From: Verrucomicrobiota bacterium
GTDB lineage: Bacteria; Verrucomicrobiota; Verrucomicrobiia; Limisphaerales; J093
Assembly: GCA_027493615.1 (NCBI GenBank)
Contig: JAOSKK010000036.1
Coordinates: 337,228 to 401,227, forward strand
Reading direction: 5' to 3'
DNA: 64,000 nt
Shown: positions 8,485-17,400 of the stretch, one piece after another
Layout of the letters: every line of letters begins with the position of its first letter
Numbering within the stretch: the first letter of the stretch is position 1
Made by a program: the position numbers and the translations under genes
The notes under the pieces: generated by a model
What the model saw: only the letters and a program-made list of their open reading frames with translations
What the model was told of the DNA's origin: nothing
The model's database searches: none

Positions 8485-9380
8485 TCAAAAGAACCAAGTC
8501 AAGCCACCACTGAACAGGAGCGAATTCACGCCGTGGTTGGGGCTGTCAATTCCCGCGTTGGACAAGTGCATGTAGCGCGCCTGGAAGACAACAGCAGTAT
8601 TTTGGCGCCATCTCCACTCCAAGCCAACGCCGCCCTGGAGATTGAATTCAAAGATCGTGCTGAGGTCTGGGTGCCCTATGTCGGTTGCGGTAAAACCCGC
8701 GCCCGCATCCAGAAATGGTGTCCACTGCGAGTCCGGCATCAACCGGTATCGCAGCATTGGCGTGAGTCCAACCAGATAGGCGGCTTCCGGACGATACTGC
8801 GCTCCCGCCCAGAGTTCCCCGCCAACTCCAGATGATGCAACAACGGAGCGGGTGTTGACTCGTCACGATTCAACAGTTTGCCAATACGCAGAGCGCCGAC
8901 AGCCAGATCATGTGCTTGGCTGCTGCCCAGGCCGTTGATGCCGAAACCCGCTCCGAACGTAAACCCCATTTGCCAATTGGAGCACAGCAATGCTGGATGC
9001 TCGATAGACTCTAACCGATCGGACGTCGTCTTGGTGGTCAGGGGTACAGACGATGAATCGAAGTTCTGGCCAGCGGCCGGGAACACCGAAAACGAAAGCA
9101 GGACAGGCAGGATGCCTTTCCTCAAACTAACGCCACCCTCATGCTGGTTGGAGACGAACGCCTTACTGCTGGCCGCCATCTCTGGATCGCTTTTCGAAAG
9201 GAGGGCCTTCGACACAGACGGCTGGGCGGTGGTAAGCGGCTTGGCAGAACGCCGACGGACCCGGGATTCAGATTGCTGGTCGTTTTCCAACCCACCTCGC
9301 TCCCTGGCCGGCTGGTTATGCCAAACAAGGCCGTAAAAGACGGCCAAGAGGACAACTGTCGTCACTAGTGTTGGAGACAT
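8485..9380 (-). CDS. PagL-type lipid A 3-O-deacylase (acyloxyacyl hydrolase) with a frame error
   Basis: PagL enzymes are small outer-membrane barrels that remove the 3-O acyl chain of lipid A with a Ser-His pair. The last third shows the signature: FLDAGAGFTATDIG, then RYMHLSNAGIDSPNHGVN, where the HLSNAGI block holds the catalytic His and Ser, and the terminal strand GGLTWFF. The first part (GFTFGAGFGINGLG) is in another frame: the four-base run at 8817-8820 lacks one base, and restoring it reads LELAGELWAGAQYRPE through to the C-terminal part. A hydrophobic signal-like segment (ILPVLLSFSVFPAAGQ) begins some 90 residues in, so the true start may be the internal ATG at 9176. The leading segment is odd and membrane-like. 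Confidence 0.75.
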
Positions 9381-9837
9381 AATCGCCGGATAACCGGTCT
9401 TCGGATCAGTATTCCAGGGATCAGCATCGACAAGTTAGGCCGTCGGCTGCTGGCCCGGCTTGGTTGAACAGGCGCCTCTTTCGTGGCCCGCGTCTCCGTA
9501 GTGTCGCATTGCTCGGGAACCAGTCTCTTCCACGGGCTCAAATTGAGGGGAAGCGCACCAGGGCGCGGCCGGTTGAGGGGGCCAATGCAACCGACTGGCG
9601 CGGGGGAGATATCACCAGGACGCCCGGGGCCGGGGCGTGCCGCGTGGACCGATTCGGTGCGCTTCCCAAATGACATTTGTATTGGGACGACGTGGAGAAA
9701 CCTGAGGTTGTGCTTCTGCAGAACCGGCTGGCAAAACTCCATTGTTTGCCAGATCAGGAGCTGAATCGGCAATCGCCGCGCATCAATCAAGTGCGGCATC
9801 GACACTGTTTTCTTGAGGGTCTTCATAGACACAAACC
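9381..9837. other. GC-rich stretch without a supported gene
   Basis: About 450 bp. An open frame on the minus strand (9365-9832, 155 codons) crosses it but is proline/arginine-rich, has no fold-like pattern and overlaps the PagL-type gene; I do not accept it. The centre (about 9550-9660) is unusually rich in GGCC/GGGGCC-type words and resembles the dispersed non-coding GC-rich sequence of large Gram-negative genomes. It probably holds the end of the response-regulator transcript and the promoter of the PagL-type operon. Confidence 0.35.
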
Positions 9838-10287
9838 TCAGCTAGGAGAATCGTTAGTCCTTTTCCGTGCTCCGCCCGAGTCGAAGAACTCTCGAAGTGT
9901 AGCTGTCAAGCGGCGCTGGATATCCCCTCCTTTGAGGAGGAAACCGTCGGCACCCGCGGCCCCGGCCATTGACCGCAAACCCGGGTTGTCGTCCGAAGTA
10001 ATGACCACGATGACAGGCGGGTCCTCGAAGGTCTTGATGCATTTCGTGGCTTGTATGCCGTCCAGATCTGGCAAGCGATAATCAATAAGTATCAATCCCG
10101 GATGCAAGGTATGGGCGAGCCGGAGCGCTTGGGTTCCGTCTGTTGCGGTCCCGACAATCTCGTAACGGTTCGTCTTTGTGAGAATCCGGGTGAGGATTTG
10201 CAGCATAAGTTGGGAATCATCCACGATCAAAGTTCTCACTGGGAGTGTAGTGCGCATCGCCATGGTTCCGATGCCGCTCGTTTTCAT
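9838..10287 (-). CDS. Single-domain response regulator (CheY-like)
   Basis: A 149-residue protein, essentially one receiver domain: RTLIVDDSQ (acid pair), LILIDYRLPD (phosphoacceptor Asp about residue 70), VVITSDD (switch residue) and ADGFLLKGGD (conserved Lys). A short basic tail follows with no DNA-binding output domain. It is the intact paralog of the regulator at 3642-4122; the two align through the whole domain. Its ATG overlaps the stop codon of the IS-split tetR gene (ATGA), so it was the second gene of that operon and may now depend on transcription from inside or beyond the IS. No histidine kinase is in the window. Confidence 0.9.
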   Translation of the reverse strand: MKTSGIGTMAMRTTLPVRTLIVDDSQLMLQILTRILTKTNRYEIVGTATDGTQALRLAHTLHPGLILIDYRLPDLDGIQATKCIKTFEDPPVIVVITSDDNPGLRSMAGAAGADGFLLKGGDIQRRLTATLREFFDSGGARKRTNDSPS

Positions 10288-10990
10288 GGGGCGGAATCTC
10301 TCTGCTGTCCGAAGTGTTTAGGGAAGCGACCACCAGCCTTTTCAACTCTCCTCTCCTTGCCTTTTCTCGGCCCAAGCTGAAATGCAGGGTTCTCAAGGGC
10401 TCCAAGCGAAAGGCTGACGACATGCCGGGCCAGAGCGTCACTGCTCACGCTCGCCATTCCACCTTTAGGGAAAATGATGGAGAGGGCATCCTGCGCGGCG
10501 CAAAAGAACACACACTGGCTGAGCACGCTCAATGCTGTCAGACGAACAGTATTCGGGTCCCCGCCAGGAGCAAGCAACTGTCTGACCGCCGACTCCAGGA
10601 GAACCAGATCCTGCTGGAACCCCGAACTGACCAGACCGGACCTGTCCACAGCCGGTTCCACCAGTTCCCGGGCTGCAAGTTTGGCGACCCATTGGCTTTC
10701 TCCGCTCAATCTTCGGAACAACGATTCGACAGTTGCCTTGAGCCGCTGTCCCGGTGTCATTTGTTGAGCTAACAAAGCCACAATCTCTGGCGGCGTTCTA
10801 AGCCCTTGGCAAGCCTCCTGTACCACCATCGCGTAGAGTTCTTGCTTGCCATGAAAGTAGTAGCAGACACTGGCGATGTTGACGTTCGCTTCATGGCAGA
10901 TTTCTCGAATATGAGTGCCCCGAAAACCTCTCTCCGCGAATAGTCGGGAAGCCGCAGCCAGGACCTGCTGCCTCCGGTCGGAACTCTTAA

Positions 10991-11956
10991 GAGCGTGTCT
11001 GAAAAAGAGTGAGACGAGCGCATGACGTTACGCGAGTCGGCGCAGTTGAATACGGATCATAGCCAGGTGGATCCACGCCTCTGCACTGGCCTCCGTGCGT
11101 TCATAGTCCCTCACCAAGCGTCGATGACGCATCAGCCAGGCGAACGTCCGCTCGACGACCCAACGTCGCGGCAGCACCTCGAAACCTCGAACGTCATCGG
11201 ATCGTTTCACCACCGCGACTGCGATCTTCGGCCATCGTTGCTGGACCCAATCGCTGAACGCCTGACCGGTGTAGCCGCCGTCGACCCAAAGGCGGCGCAG
11301 GCGGGTCAGCCAGCCGGCCACCTGCTCCAGCACCGTCTGTGCCCCCTGCCGCTCCGGGCAACTGGCCGGGCTGACCGAGACGCCCAGTACCAACCCCAAC
11401 GTATCCACCAGCAGGTGCCGCTTGCGCCCTTTGATCCGCTTGCCCGCATCATACCCCACCGCGCCACCATGCCCGTCGGACTTCACACTTTGACTATCCA
11501 GCACGGCGGCGCTGGGCTGGTCCTGACGGCCCTCTTCCCGACGCACCCCAATGCGCAGGACGTCGTTGATCGCCGCCCAGGTGTGATCTCGGGTCCACGT
11601 CCAGAATACATGATACACGGTCTTCCACGGGGGAAAACCCAACGGGAGCAGTCGCCAGGGGATGCCACCCTTCAGGACGTAGAGAATGGCATTAAGGATG
11701 AGCCGTCGGTCGGTGCGAGGGCGGCCTCGCTTGCGTGCCTTGGGCAACATCGATTCCAGGTAATCCCACTGCATGTTCGTAAGATCCGAGTCGTAGGTAG
11801 CGTTTTTCACCGCCCGACAGCGGCTTCGCCGAGAAGGTGGCCGCGCTACCTATCCGCTCGTGTCAAGTTTCATCGTGCTGCGTCGCAAGATTGCCTTCCG
11901 CGCCGGGCCAAGCATCCATACTCAAGCCTCTGCTTCAGGCTTTTTCAGACACGCTC
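10991..11956 (-). mobile_element. Complete IS5-family insertion sequence, 966 bp
   Basis: The ends are inverted repeats: GAGCGTGTCTGAAAAAG at 10991 and its reverse complement ending at 11956. Directly outside lie TAA (10988-10990) and TAA (11957-11959), a 3-bp target duplication of the TNA type known for part of the IS5 family. One transposase gene fills the element on the minus strand. Removing the IS and one TAA restores a tetR reading frame exactly, so the insertion is recent enough that the host gene has not decayed. Confidence 0.93.
11028..11810 (-). CDS. IS5-family DDE transposase
   Basis: A 260-residue cut-and-paste transposase, intact. The N-terminal DNA-binding part (DSDLTNMQWDYLESMLP, then GRPRTDRRLILNAILYVL and GIPWRLLP) is typical of the DUF4096/IS5 group. 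The catalytic triad sits in VLDSQSVK (first Asp), RLWVDGGYTG (second Asp) and RWVVERTFAWL (Glu), with the expected Y-[2]-R-[3]-E-like spacing. Full length and no frame errors suggest it can still move the element. It is transcribed in the same direction as the disrupted tetR, so promoters in the IS could drive the genes downstream. Confidence 0.95.
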   Translation of the reverse strand: MKNATYDSDLTNMQWDYLESMLPKARKRGRPRTDRRLILNAILYVLKGGIPWRLLPLGFPPWKTVYHVFWTWTRDHTWAAINDVLRIGVRREEGRQDQPSAAVLDSQSVKSDGHGGAVGYDAGKRIKGRKRHLLVDTLGLVLGVSVSPASCPERQGAQTVLEQVAGWLTRLRRLWVDGGYTGQAFSDWVQQRWPKIAVAVVKRSDDVRGFEVLPRRWVVERTFAWLMRHRRLVRDYERTEASAEAWIHLAMIRIQLRRLA

Positions 11957-11981
11957 TAAGGTGTTTTCCTGCTTTCATCGT

Positions 11982-12149
11982 CTATTCTTTTTTCTGGGGC
12001 GGGCCTTTATCAACGTGCCGTTCTTTGTTCGCCTGTCTGAAAAGCCGGTCCCTGGCGCATTTCCACAAGTCCGCGCATGGCCCTCCCCGCCACATGCAGG
12101 CCAACGCCGCGATGCATACAACGCTGAATACAATTATTTTCCATTCCAT
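11982..12149 (-). CDS. Small membrane protein, 55 residues, upstream of the split tetR
   Basis: The ORF opens MEWKIIVFSVVCIAALACMW, a single membrane helix, followed by a charged tail (ARDRLFRQANKERHVDKG) that would lie in the cytoplasm. It stops three bases before the ATG of the IS-split tetR, so the two were translated together. An in-frame start at 12203 would add 18 non-hydrophobic residues; the ATG at 12149 is favoured because a purine-rich GAAAGGCGG precedes it. No family is recognised. Small single-helix proteins encoded beside a repressor are often leaders or signal modulators, but nothing here proves that. Confidence 0.5.
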   Translation of the reverse strand: MEWKIIVFSVVCIAALACMWRGGPCADLWKCARDRLFRQANKERHVDKGPPQKKE

Positions 12150-12180
12150 ACAGCCGCCTTTCTCGGATAGGGGGTTGTCG

Positions 12181-12417
12181 TCAATGGCATTGTTGCCTTG
12201 CATTTGCTAACCGTTGTGCAATCTGCTCCTCCACTGCGAACCAATCCCGCAGGGTCATATGCTCCGCTCCTCCACGTGCCGCGACTAATTCGTTCGCAAC
12301 TTGGCATGCGGTGTTGTGCCCGACTGAAAAGCCGGACCGGACATGCGGTTCTCGCTCCACCCGTAGGCACGCGGTGGAAAAGCAGGTGCTGCCATGGTTG
12401 AGACGTTGAGAATTCAC
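12181..12417 (-). CDS. DUF2934-like small protein (divergent), 78 residues
   Basis: The segment ANELVAARGGAEHMTLRDWFAVEEQIAQRL follows the pattern of DUF2934 proteins, small helical proteins common in GC-rich Gram-negative bacteria (A-x-x-ARGG-x5-DW-x-E-x-E). The first 35 residues are not conserved. The start is a GTG at 12417, which overlaps the stop of the clearer DUF2934 gene next door by four bases (GTGA). The function of the domain is not known; the two adjacent members may be a tandem duplication that has diverged. Confidence 0.5.
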   Translation of the reverse strand: MNSQRLNHGSTCFSTACLRVEREPHVRSGFSVGHNTACQVANELVAARGGAEHMTLRDWFAVEEQIAQRLANARQQCH

Positions 12418-12659
12418 TGGGTCGTTTTGCCGTCGGCGGGTGGTTGGCGCACGCCTGCCTCAACCTTGAGTTCAATCTCAGCCAGCAACCAGTCGTCAAG
12501 GTCATGCCCGGATGCGCTGCCCCGGGTTTGATAAATCTGGTAGGCGCGCAAGCGAATCTGTTCCTCCGAGATGAACGGTTCAGGTTTAATGTCTGTTCCC
12601 GGATGGACGTCAGTCCCCTTGTTCTGGGGCGTCGTTCGTTGTGATTTTTGCTTTTTCAT
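12414..12659 (-). CDS. DUF2934 domain protein, 81 residues
   Basis: A short soluble protein with a lysine-rich head (MKKQKSQRTTPQNKG) and a clear DUF2934 core: EEQIRLRAYQIYQTRG, then GHDLDDWLLAEIEL. The motif pair 'A-x-x-x-Y-x-x-R-G' and 'D-W-x-x-A-E' is diagnostic for the family. The role is unknown; members often lie near stress or envelope genes. It is part of a run of small minus-strand genes downstream of the RND pump operon and could be its distal end, although about 50 bp separate it from the next small gene. Confidence 0.75.
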   Translation of the reverse strand: MKKQKSQRTTPQNKGTDVHPGTDIKPEPFISEEQIRLRAYQIYQTRGSASGHDLDDWLLAEIELKVEAGVRQPPADGKTTQ

Positions 12660-12707
12660 AACAATCCTTGTTTGTTGTTTCTGTTGGTGTCGTTTGATCC
12701 CGTTCGT

Positions 12708-12992
12708 TCAATGGGGATGAAGCTTGGCCCAAAGCTGAAATGCGGCGAACAGGCTGGCCATGGCCACAATAATCAGAAACAGCCAGACGGCGATGGTGTT
12801 AAGATCCATGTGAGCGAACCGCTTCTCTTGGCGCTTGGGTTTGGCCGTCGTCCCGCTCTGCTGCAAATCCGCTGGCCTTGAGGTGCGGGTGGAAAGGCAA
12901 GGCGAAGGCGTTGGGTCGCGTCCGCCGAAACCGTTGCCGTTGAGCTGCGTTCGGGCCGCTCTGGTGATGGAAACGTGAGTATTGCGTTTCAT
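12708..12992 (-). CDS. Small protein with a C-terminal membrane anchor, 94 residues
   Basis: Residues 62-94 read MDLNTIAVWLFLIIVAMASLFAAF plus a short tail, a strong single membrane helix. The first 60 residues are polar and low in conserved pattern, so either the protein is tail-anchored or the real gene is only the last 33 codons starting at the internal ATG. It lies 22 bases after the outer-membrane channel gene of the RND pump on the same strand, where small accessory peptides of RND pumps (AcrZ-like in size and topology) can occur. That parallel is structural only; no sequence similarity is claimed. Confidence 0.45.
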   Translation of the reverse strand: MKRNTHVSITRAARTQLNGNGFGGRDPTPSPCLSTRTSRPADLQQSGTTAKPKRQEKRFAHMDLNTIAVWLFLIIVAMASLFAAFQLWAKLHPH

Positions 12993-13013
12993 GGTTTACT
13001 CCTTTCAATCAGT

Positions 13014-14480
13014 TCAGGGATTAGTGCTAGCCGATGCCGGCCCCAGTTTCGCGAGAGGTGGGGAAGCAGGTTCGGATTGCCAGCCACCGCCTAGCGCGGC
13101 GTAGAGCCGCACCTGGCTGGTGAGTTGTTCCAAGCGCAGCAAGACGAGCACCTGCTGGGCGGCGAAAAGGGAGCGCTGCGCGTCCAGAACGCCGAGATAA
13201 CTGTCGATTCCCTTCTCAAACCGGGAATTGGAGAGGCGATAGGTTTCCGATAGTCCGTTAACCAGAGATCGCTGCGCGGAAACCTGCTGGTCCACGGTGC
13301 CGCCCACGGCCAATGCGTCGGCCACCTCACGGAAGGCGCTTTGGATGGCCTTCTCATATTGGGCCACAGCGATTTCGCGTTGGACCTTGGCAGCCTTGGC
13401 GGCGGACCACGTGCGGGCGTCGAAAATGGGCATCACGATCTGGGGAGCGTAGCTCCAAGCGCCGGAGCCCGACTTGAAAAGCCCCGAGAGGTCGCTGCTC
13501 GCCGTGCCAAGCGCGGCGGTCAGGGAAATGCGCGGGAAAAAGGCTGCCCGCGCGGCGCCGATGTCCGCATTGGCCGCCTTGAGCAAATCCTCGGCCTGCA
13601 CCACGTCCGGCCGGCGCAGAAGGACGTCTGAAGGCACGCCCGCGCCAATCTCTGTGGGCGGAGTGAAGCCATTCAGGTTTTTGGGCAGCAAATCCCGCGG
13701 AACCGGGGCGCCAAGCAACAGTTCCAGGGCATTCTCGTCCTTTGCCACCTGTTGGGTGTAAATAGCGAAATCTCTTCGGGCAACATCCAGCGGCGTTTGA
13801 GCGCGAAACACCTCCAGTTCCGGCACCAAGCCAAGTTGGAAGCGGCGTGAGACCAAGTCATAGGCGGCCTGCTGTGATTCGAGCGTGGTTTCGGCCAGCG
13901 TCAGGTTCTCTTGATCCGCAGCGAGGGCCAGATACGCTTGGGCCACCGAGGACACCAGCAGGATCTGCGCGCTGCGGCGGGCTTCTTCTGTGGCCAGATA
14001 CTCCTGCAAGGCGCGGTCCTTCAGACTGCGGATGCGACCGAAGAAATCAATTTCCCACGAGGCCACGCCGAGATTCGCATCGTAGCGTTCGATGGTCTGG
14101 CGGCTGCCGCTATTGGAAAGGTCGGCTGGCAACCGCTGTTTGCTGCCGCTGCCGACGGCGTCAATGGTCGGCAACAATTCGGCGCGCGCGATGCCGTAGA
14201 AAGCTCGCGCGCGTTCCACGTTCAACGCGGCAATTCGCAGGTCGCGGTTGTTGGTCAACGCCGTGCCGATGAGCTGACGCAGTGCTGCGTCAGTGAAGAA
14301 ATCCTGCCAGCGCACGTCCGGCACCACGCTACCGTTGGTTGTTGTCGCCTCGGCATAGGCAGGTCCAGACGGCCAAGAGTCGGGAACGGGAGCCGTGGGC
14401 CGAGTGTATTTCGGTGCCAGGGTGCAACTGGCCTGACAGAGCGCCAATCCCGCGGATAGACCTAGGAACAGCTTGTTCAT
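13014..14480 (-). CDS. Outer-membrane efflux channel (OprM/NodT family lipoprotein)
   Basis: The TolC-like trimeric channel of the RND pump. It begins MNKLFLGLSAGLALCQASC, a lipoprotein signal ending in a Cys, so the mature protein is lipid-anchored like OprM. Then come the family marks KYTRPTAPVPDSW, two OEP repeats with IAALNVERARAFYGIARAELLPTI and DVLLRRPDVVQAEDLLKAAN, and the coiled-coil hairpins (LAETTLESQQAAYDLV, RRFQLGLVPELEVFRA). About 488 residues, normal for the family. I use the ATG at 14480 because it opens the signal peptide and lies just after the stop of the RND permease gene (14482). It is the third gene of the tripartite pump. Confidence 0.95.
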   Translation of the reverse strand: MNKLFLGLSAGLALCQASCTLAPKYTRPTAPVPDSWPSGPAYAEATTTNGSVVPDVRWQDFFTDAALRQLIGTALTNNRDLRIAALNVERARAFYGIARAELLPTIDAVGSGSKQRLPADLSNSGSRQTIERYDANLGVASWEIDFFGRIRSLKDRALQEYLATEEARRSAQILLVSSVAQAYLALAADQENLTLAETTLESQQAAYDLVSRRFQLGLVPELEVFRAQTPLDVARRDFAIYTQQVAKDENALELLLGAPVPRDLLPKNLNGFTPPTEIGAGVPSDVLLRRPDVVQAEDLLKAANADIGAARAAFFPRISLTAALGTASSDLSGLFKSGSGAWSYAPQIVMPIFDARTWSAAKAAKVQREIAVAQYEKAIQSAFREVADALAVGGTVDQQVSAQRSLVNGLSETYRLSNSRFEKGIDSYLGVLDAQRSLFAAQQVLVLLRLEQLTSQVRLYAALGGGWQSEPASPPLAKLGPASASTNP

Positions 14481-14481
14481 G

Positions 14482-17400
14482 TTAATGGATTTCTGGAGCG
14501 GTTGAGGTGGTGCCGGAAGCATTTGGGTTCCGCCGCTTTTTGCCGAGCCTCTTCTCGATCATTACGAAGAACAGCGGAGCCAAAATCGTGACAAGGAAGG
14601 TGGAAGTGACTACACCACCCACGACGGCGATACCGATCGCCTTCTGCGCGCCGGCGCCCGCTCCGTTTGCCAATGCCAGGGGCAGCACACCAAAGCCAAA
14701 CGCCAGCGAGGTCATGATAATGGGACGCAACCGAAGTTTCGCCCCCTCCAGTGTGGCTTCGGTCAAATCCATGCCGTCCTCGGCGCGGGCCTTCGCAAAT
14801 TGGACGATGAGAATCGCATTCTTGGTGGTCAATCCAAGCGTGGTCAGCAACCCGATCTGGAAGTAAACGTCGTTGGGTAAGCCCATCAAACTCGTGGCGA
14901 TGACACCACCGATAGCCCCCAACGGCAGCGTCAGAAGAATGGAGATGGGAATGGGCCAGCTTTCGTAAAGTGCGGCCAAACACAGGAAAATTACCAGGAC
15001 AGAGAAGGCATAGAGCGGAGCGGTTTGCCCACCCGCCTGCCGTTCCTGGTAGGACAGCCCCTGCCAGTCAAAGCCGATACCCTGCGGCAATTGCCGGACG
15101 AATCCTTCCATCGCGCGCATGGCTTCGCCGGAACTCCGGCCTGGGGCGGCTTCACCGAGAATGTTCAACGAGGGAAAGCCGTTGAATCGTTCCAGCTTGG
15201 GCGAACCGGAAGTCCAGTGCCCGGAGGCGAAGGACGAAAACGGCACCATCTTTCCGGCCTGGTTACGCACATAGAGTTTTTCCAGATCACCGGGCAACAT
15301 ACGATAGGGGGCGTCGGCTTGGGCGTAGACGCGTTTGACGCGCCCGCCTTGAATGAAGTCGTTGACATAGGCGCTGCCGAAGGCGGCAGAAACCGTGTTG
15401 TGAATCGAAGTGATGGGAACGCCCAGCGCACCGGCTTTCTCCCAATCCACGTCCACGCGATACTCGGGCACGTCTTCAAAACCGTTGGGCCGGACCTTCG
15501 CCACCGCCGGATCCTTGGCGGCCATGCCGAGCAGTTGGTTGCGGGCTTCCATCAGCTTCGCATGCCCCAATCCACCGCGGTCCATCAATTGGAAGTCAAA
15601 ACCCTTCGCCTGTCCGAGTTCGATGACGGCGGGCGGTGCAAACGCGAACACCATCGCGTTGCGGATTTGGGCGAACTGCTTCGTAGCTCTGCCGGCAACC
15701 GCGCTGACCTTCAGGTCGGAGCGATTGCGGAGTCCCCAGTCCTTGAGCCTGATGAAGGCCAGGCCCGAGTTCTGTCCACGACCGGAGACACTCATGCCGG
15801 AAACAGTCAAGACCGCCTCGACCGCGTCCTTCTCCGCATCCAGGAAGTAGCTTCGGACGCCATCCATGACCTCTTTGGTTTGTTCGAGGGTGGCGTTGGC
15901 TGGCAGCATTGCCATCACCACGAGTATGCCTTGATCTTCGTCCGGCAGGTAAGCGGTGGGCATCCGGCGGAACAGGAATCCCAGCGCTCCCACAATCAGA
16001 ATGAACACGACCAGATAGCGAAGTCGCCGGGCCAGGGAATGACGCACGACTCTCAAATACCGGTCGCGAGCCCGGAAGAAGATCTGGTCAAACCAATGGA
16101 AGAAGGGCCGCAAAAACCGAACGCCGCCTTCCGCTGGTTCGTGTCCTTTGGGCACCGGCTTGAGCAGCGAGGCGCACAACACCGGCGTCAGGATCAAGGC
16201 CACCACTACCGAGAGCAGCATCGAAGCGATGATGGTCACGGAAAACTGCCGATAGATAACACCGGTGGAGCCGGCGAAGAAGGCCATCGGGCCGAATACC
16301 GCCGAGAGCACCAAGCCGATGCCGATCAACGCCGGGGTGATTTGGTCCATGGATTTGCGCGTCGCCTCGAACGGTGAGATGCCCTCCTCGCTCATGATGC
16401 GTTCGACGTTTTCGACGACGACGATGGCATCGTCCACCAGCAACCCGATGGCGAGCACCATGGCGAACATGGTGAGCATGTTGATGGAGAAGCCGAGCAG
16501 CCCCAGCACGCCGAACGTTCCCAGGATCACCACCGGCACCGCGATGGTCGGAATCAGGGTGGCGCGCATGTTTCCCATGAACAGATACATCACCAAAAAC
16601 ACCAGGAGGATGGCCTCAAACAACGTCTTGACTACCTCATCAATGGCCACCTTCACGAAAGGCGTTGTGTCGTATGGATAGACCACTTTCATCCCCGCTG
16701 GGAAGTAATGGCTCATCTCGTCCAGTTCGGCCCGCACATTATTCGCGGTTTCCAACGCGTTCGCGCCTGCGGCCTGCCGGATGGCTAAAGCCGCCGCTGC
16801 CTTGCCATTGTAGAAGGCTTCAATGTCATAGGTCTCCGTCCCCAGCTCCGTGCGGCCGATGTCCTTGATCCGGACAATGGAACCGTCGGGATTGGTCCGC
16901 AGGGGAATGCCGGCGAACTCATCGGGCGTCTTGAGCAGACTTTGCACAATGATCGCGGCGTTGAGCCGCTGGCCATCAACCGCAGGCGCCCCGCCAAACT
17001 GTCCGGCGGATACTTCCACATTGTAGGCGCGCAGGCCGGCCACGACATCCTGCATGGTCATCCCGTATTCGGTCAACTTGTCGGGATTCACCCAGATGCG
17101 CATCGCATACTGGCCGCCAAAGACCTGCACTTCTCCTACGCCCGGCACGCGTGAAAGCACCTTCTCCAGGGTGGACTGGGCGTAATCGCGCAGGTCGTTG
17201 CCATCCATGCTGCCGTCCTCGGAAATCAAGCTGACGATCAAGAGGTAGTTCCGCGTGGATTTGCTCACCTTCACGCCTTGGCGCTGCACCACTTCCGGCA
17301 GGCTGGCCATGGCGAGTTGAAGCTTGTTTTGCACCTGCGCCCACGCCAGATCCGGGTCCGTGCCCGGGGCGAAGGTCAACTCCACGCGCGAGGCGCCGGA

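Larger units (their letters stand above)
10284..11978 (-). pseudogene. TetR-family regulator split by an IS5-type element
   Basis: The coding part lies in two pieces, 11960-11978 and 10284-10987/10990. Joining them across the IS with one copy of the 3-bp duplication gives one uninterrupted frame: MKAGKHLKSSDRRQQVLAAASRLF, then GTHIREICHEANVNIASVCYYFHGKQELYAM, a textbook TetR helix-turn-helix, and a C-terminal domain of the CerR/DUF1956 sort, about 235 residues in all. The IS enters after the sixth codon. In the frame of the large 3' piece the first upstream codons inside the IS reach a stop with no start, so the DNA-binding domain is probably not made. Its former targets may be constitutive; which genes these are is unknown. 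Confidence 0.88.

Noticed and set aside
9365..9832. Open frame of 155 codons on the minus strand
   Set aside because: Pro/Arg-rich, no fold-like pattern, overlaps the PagL-type gene, and its centre is GC-rich repeat-like DNA.
15025..16377. Plus-strand open frame of 450 codons opposite the RND permease
   Set aside because: Antisense shadow of an intact AcrB-type gene; no domain.
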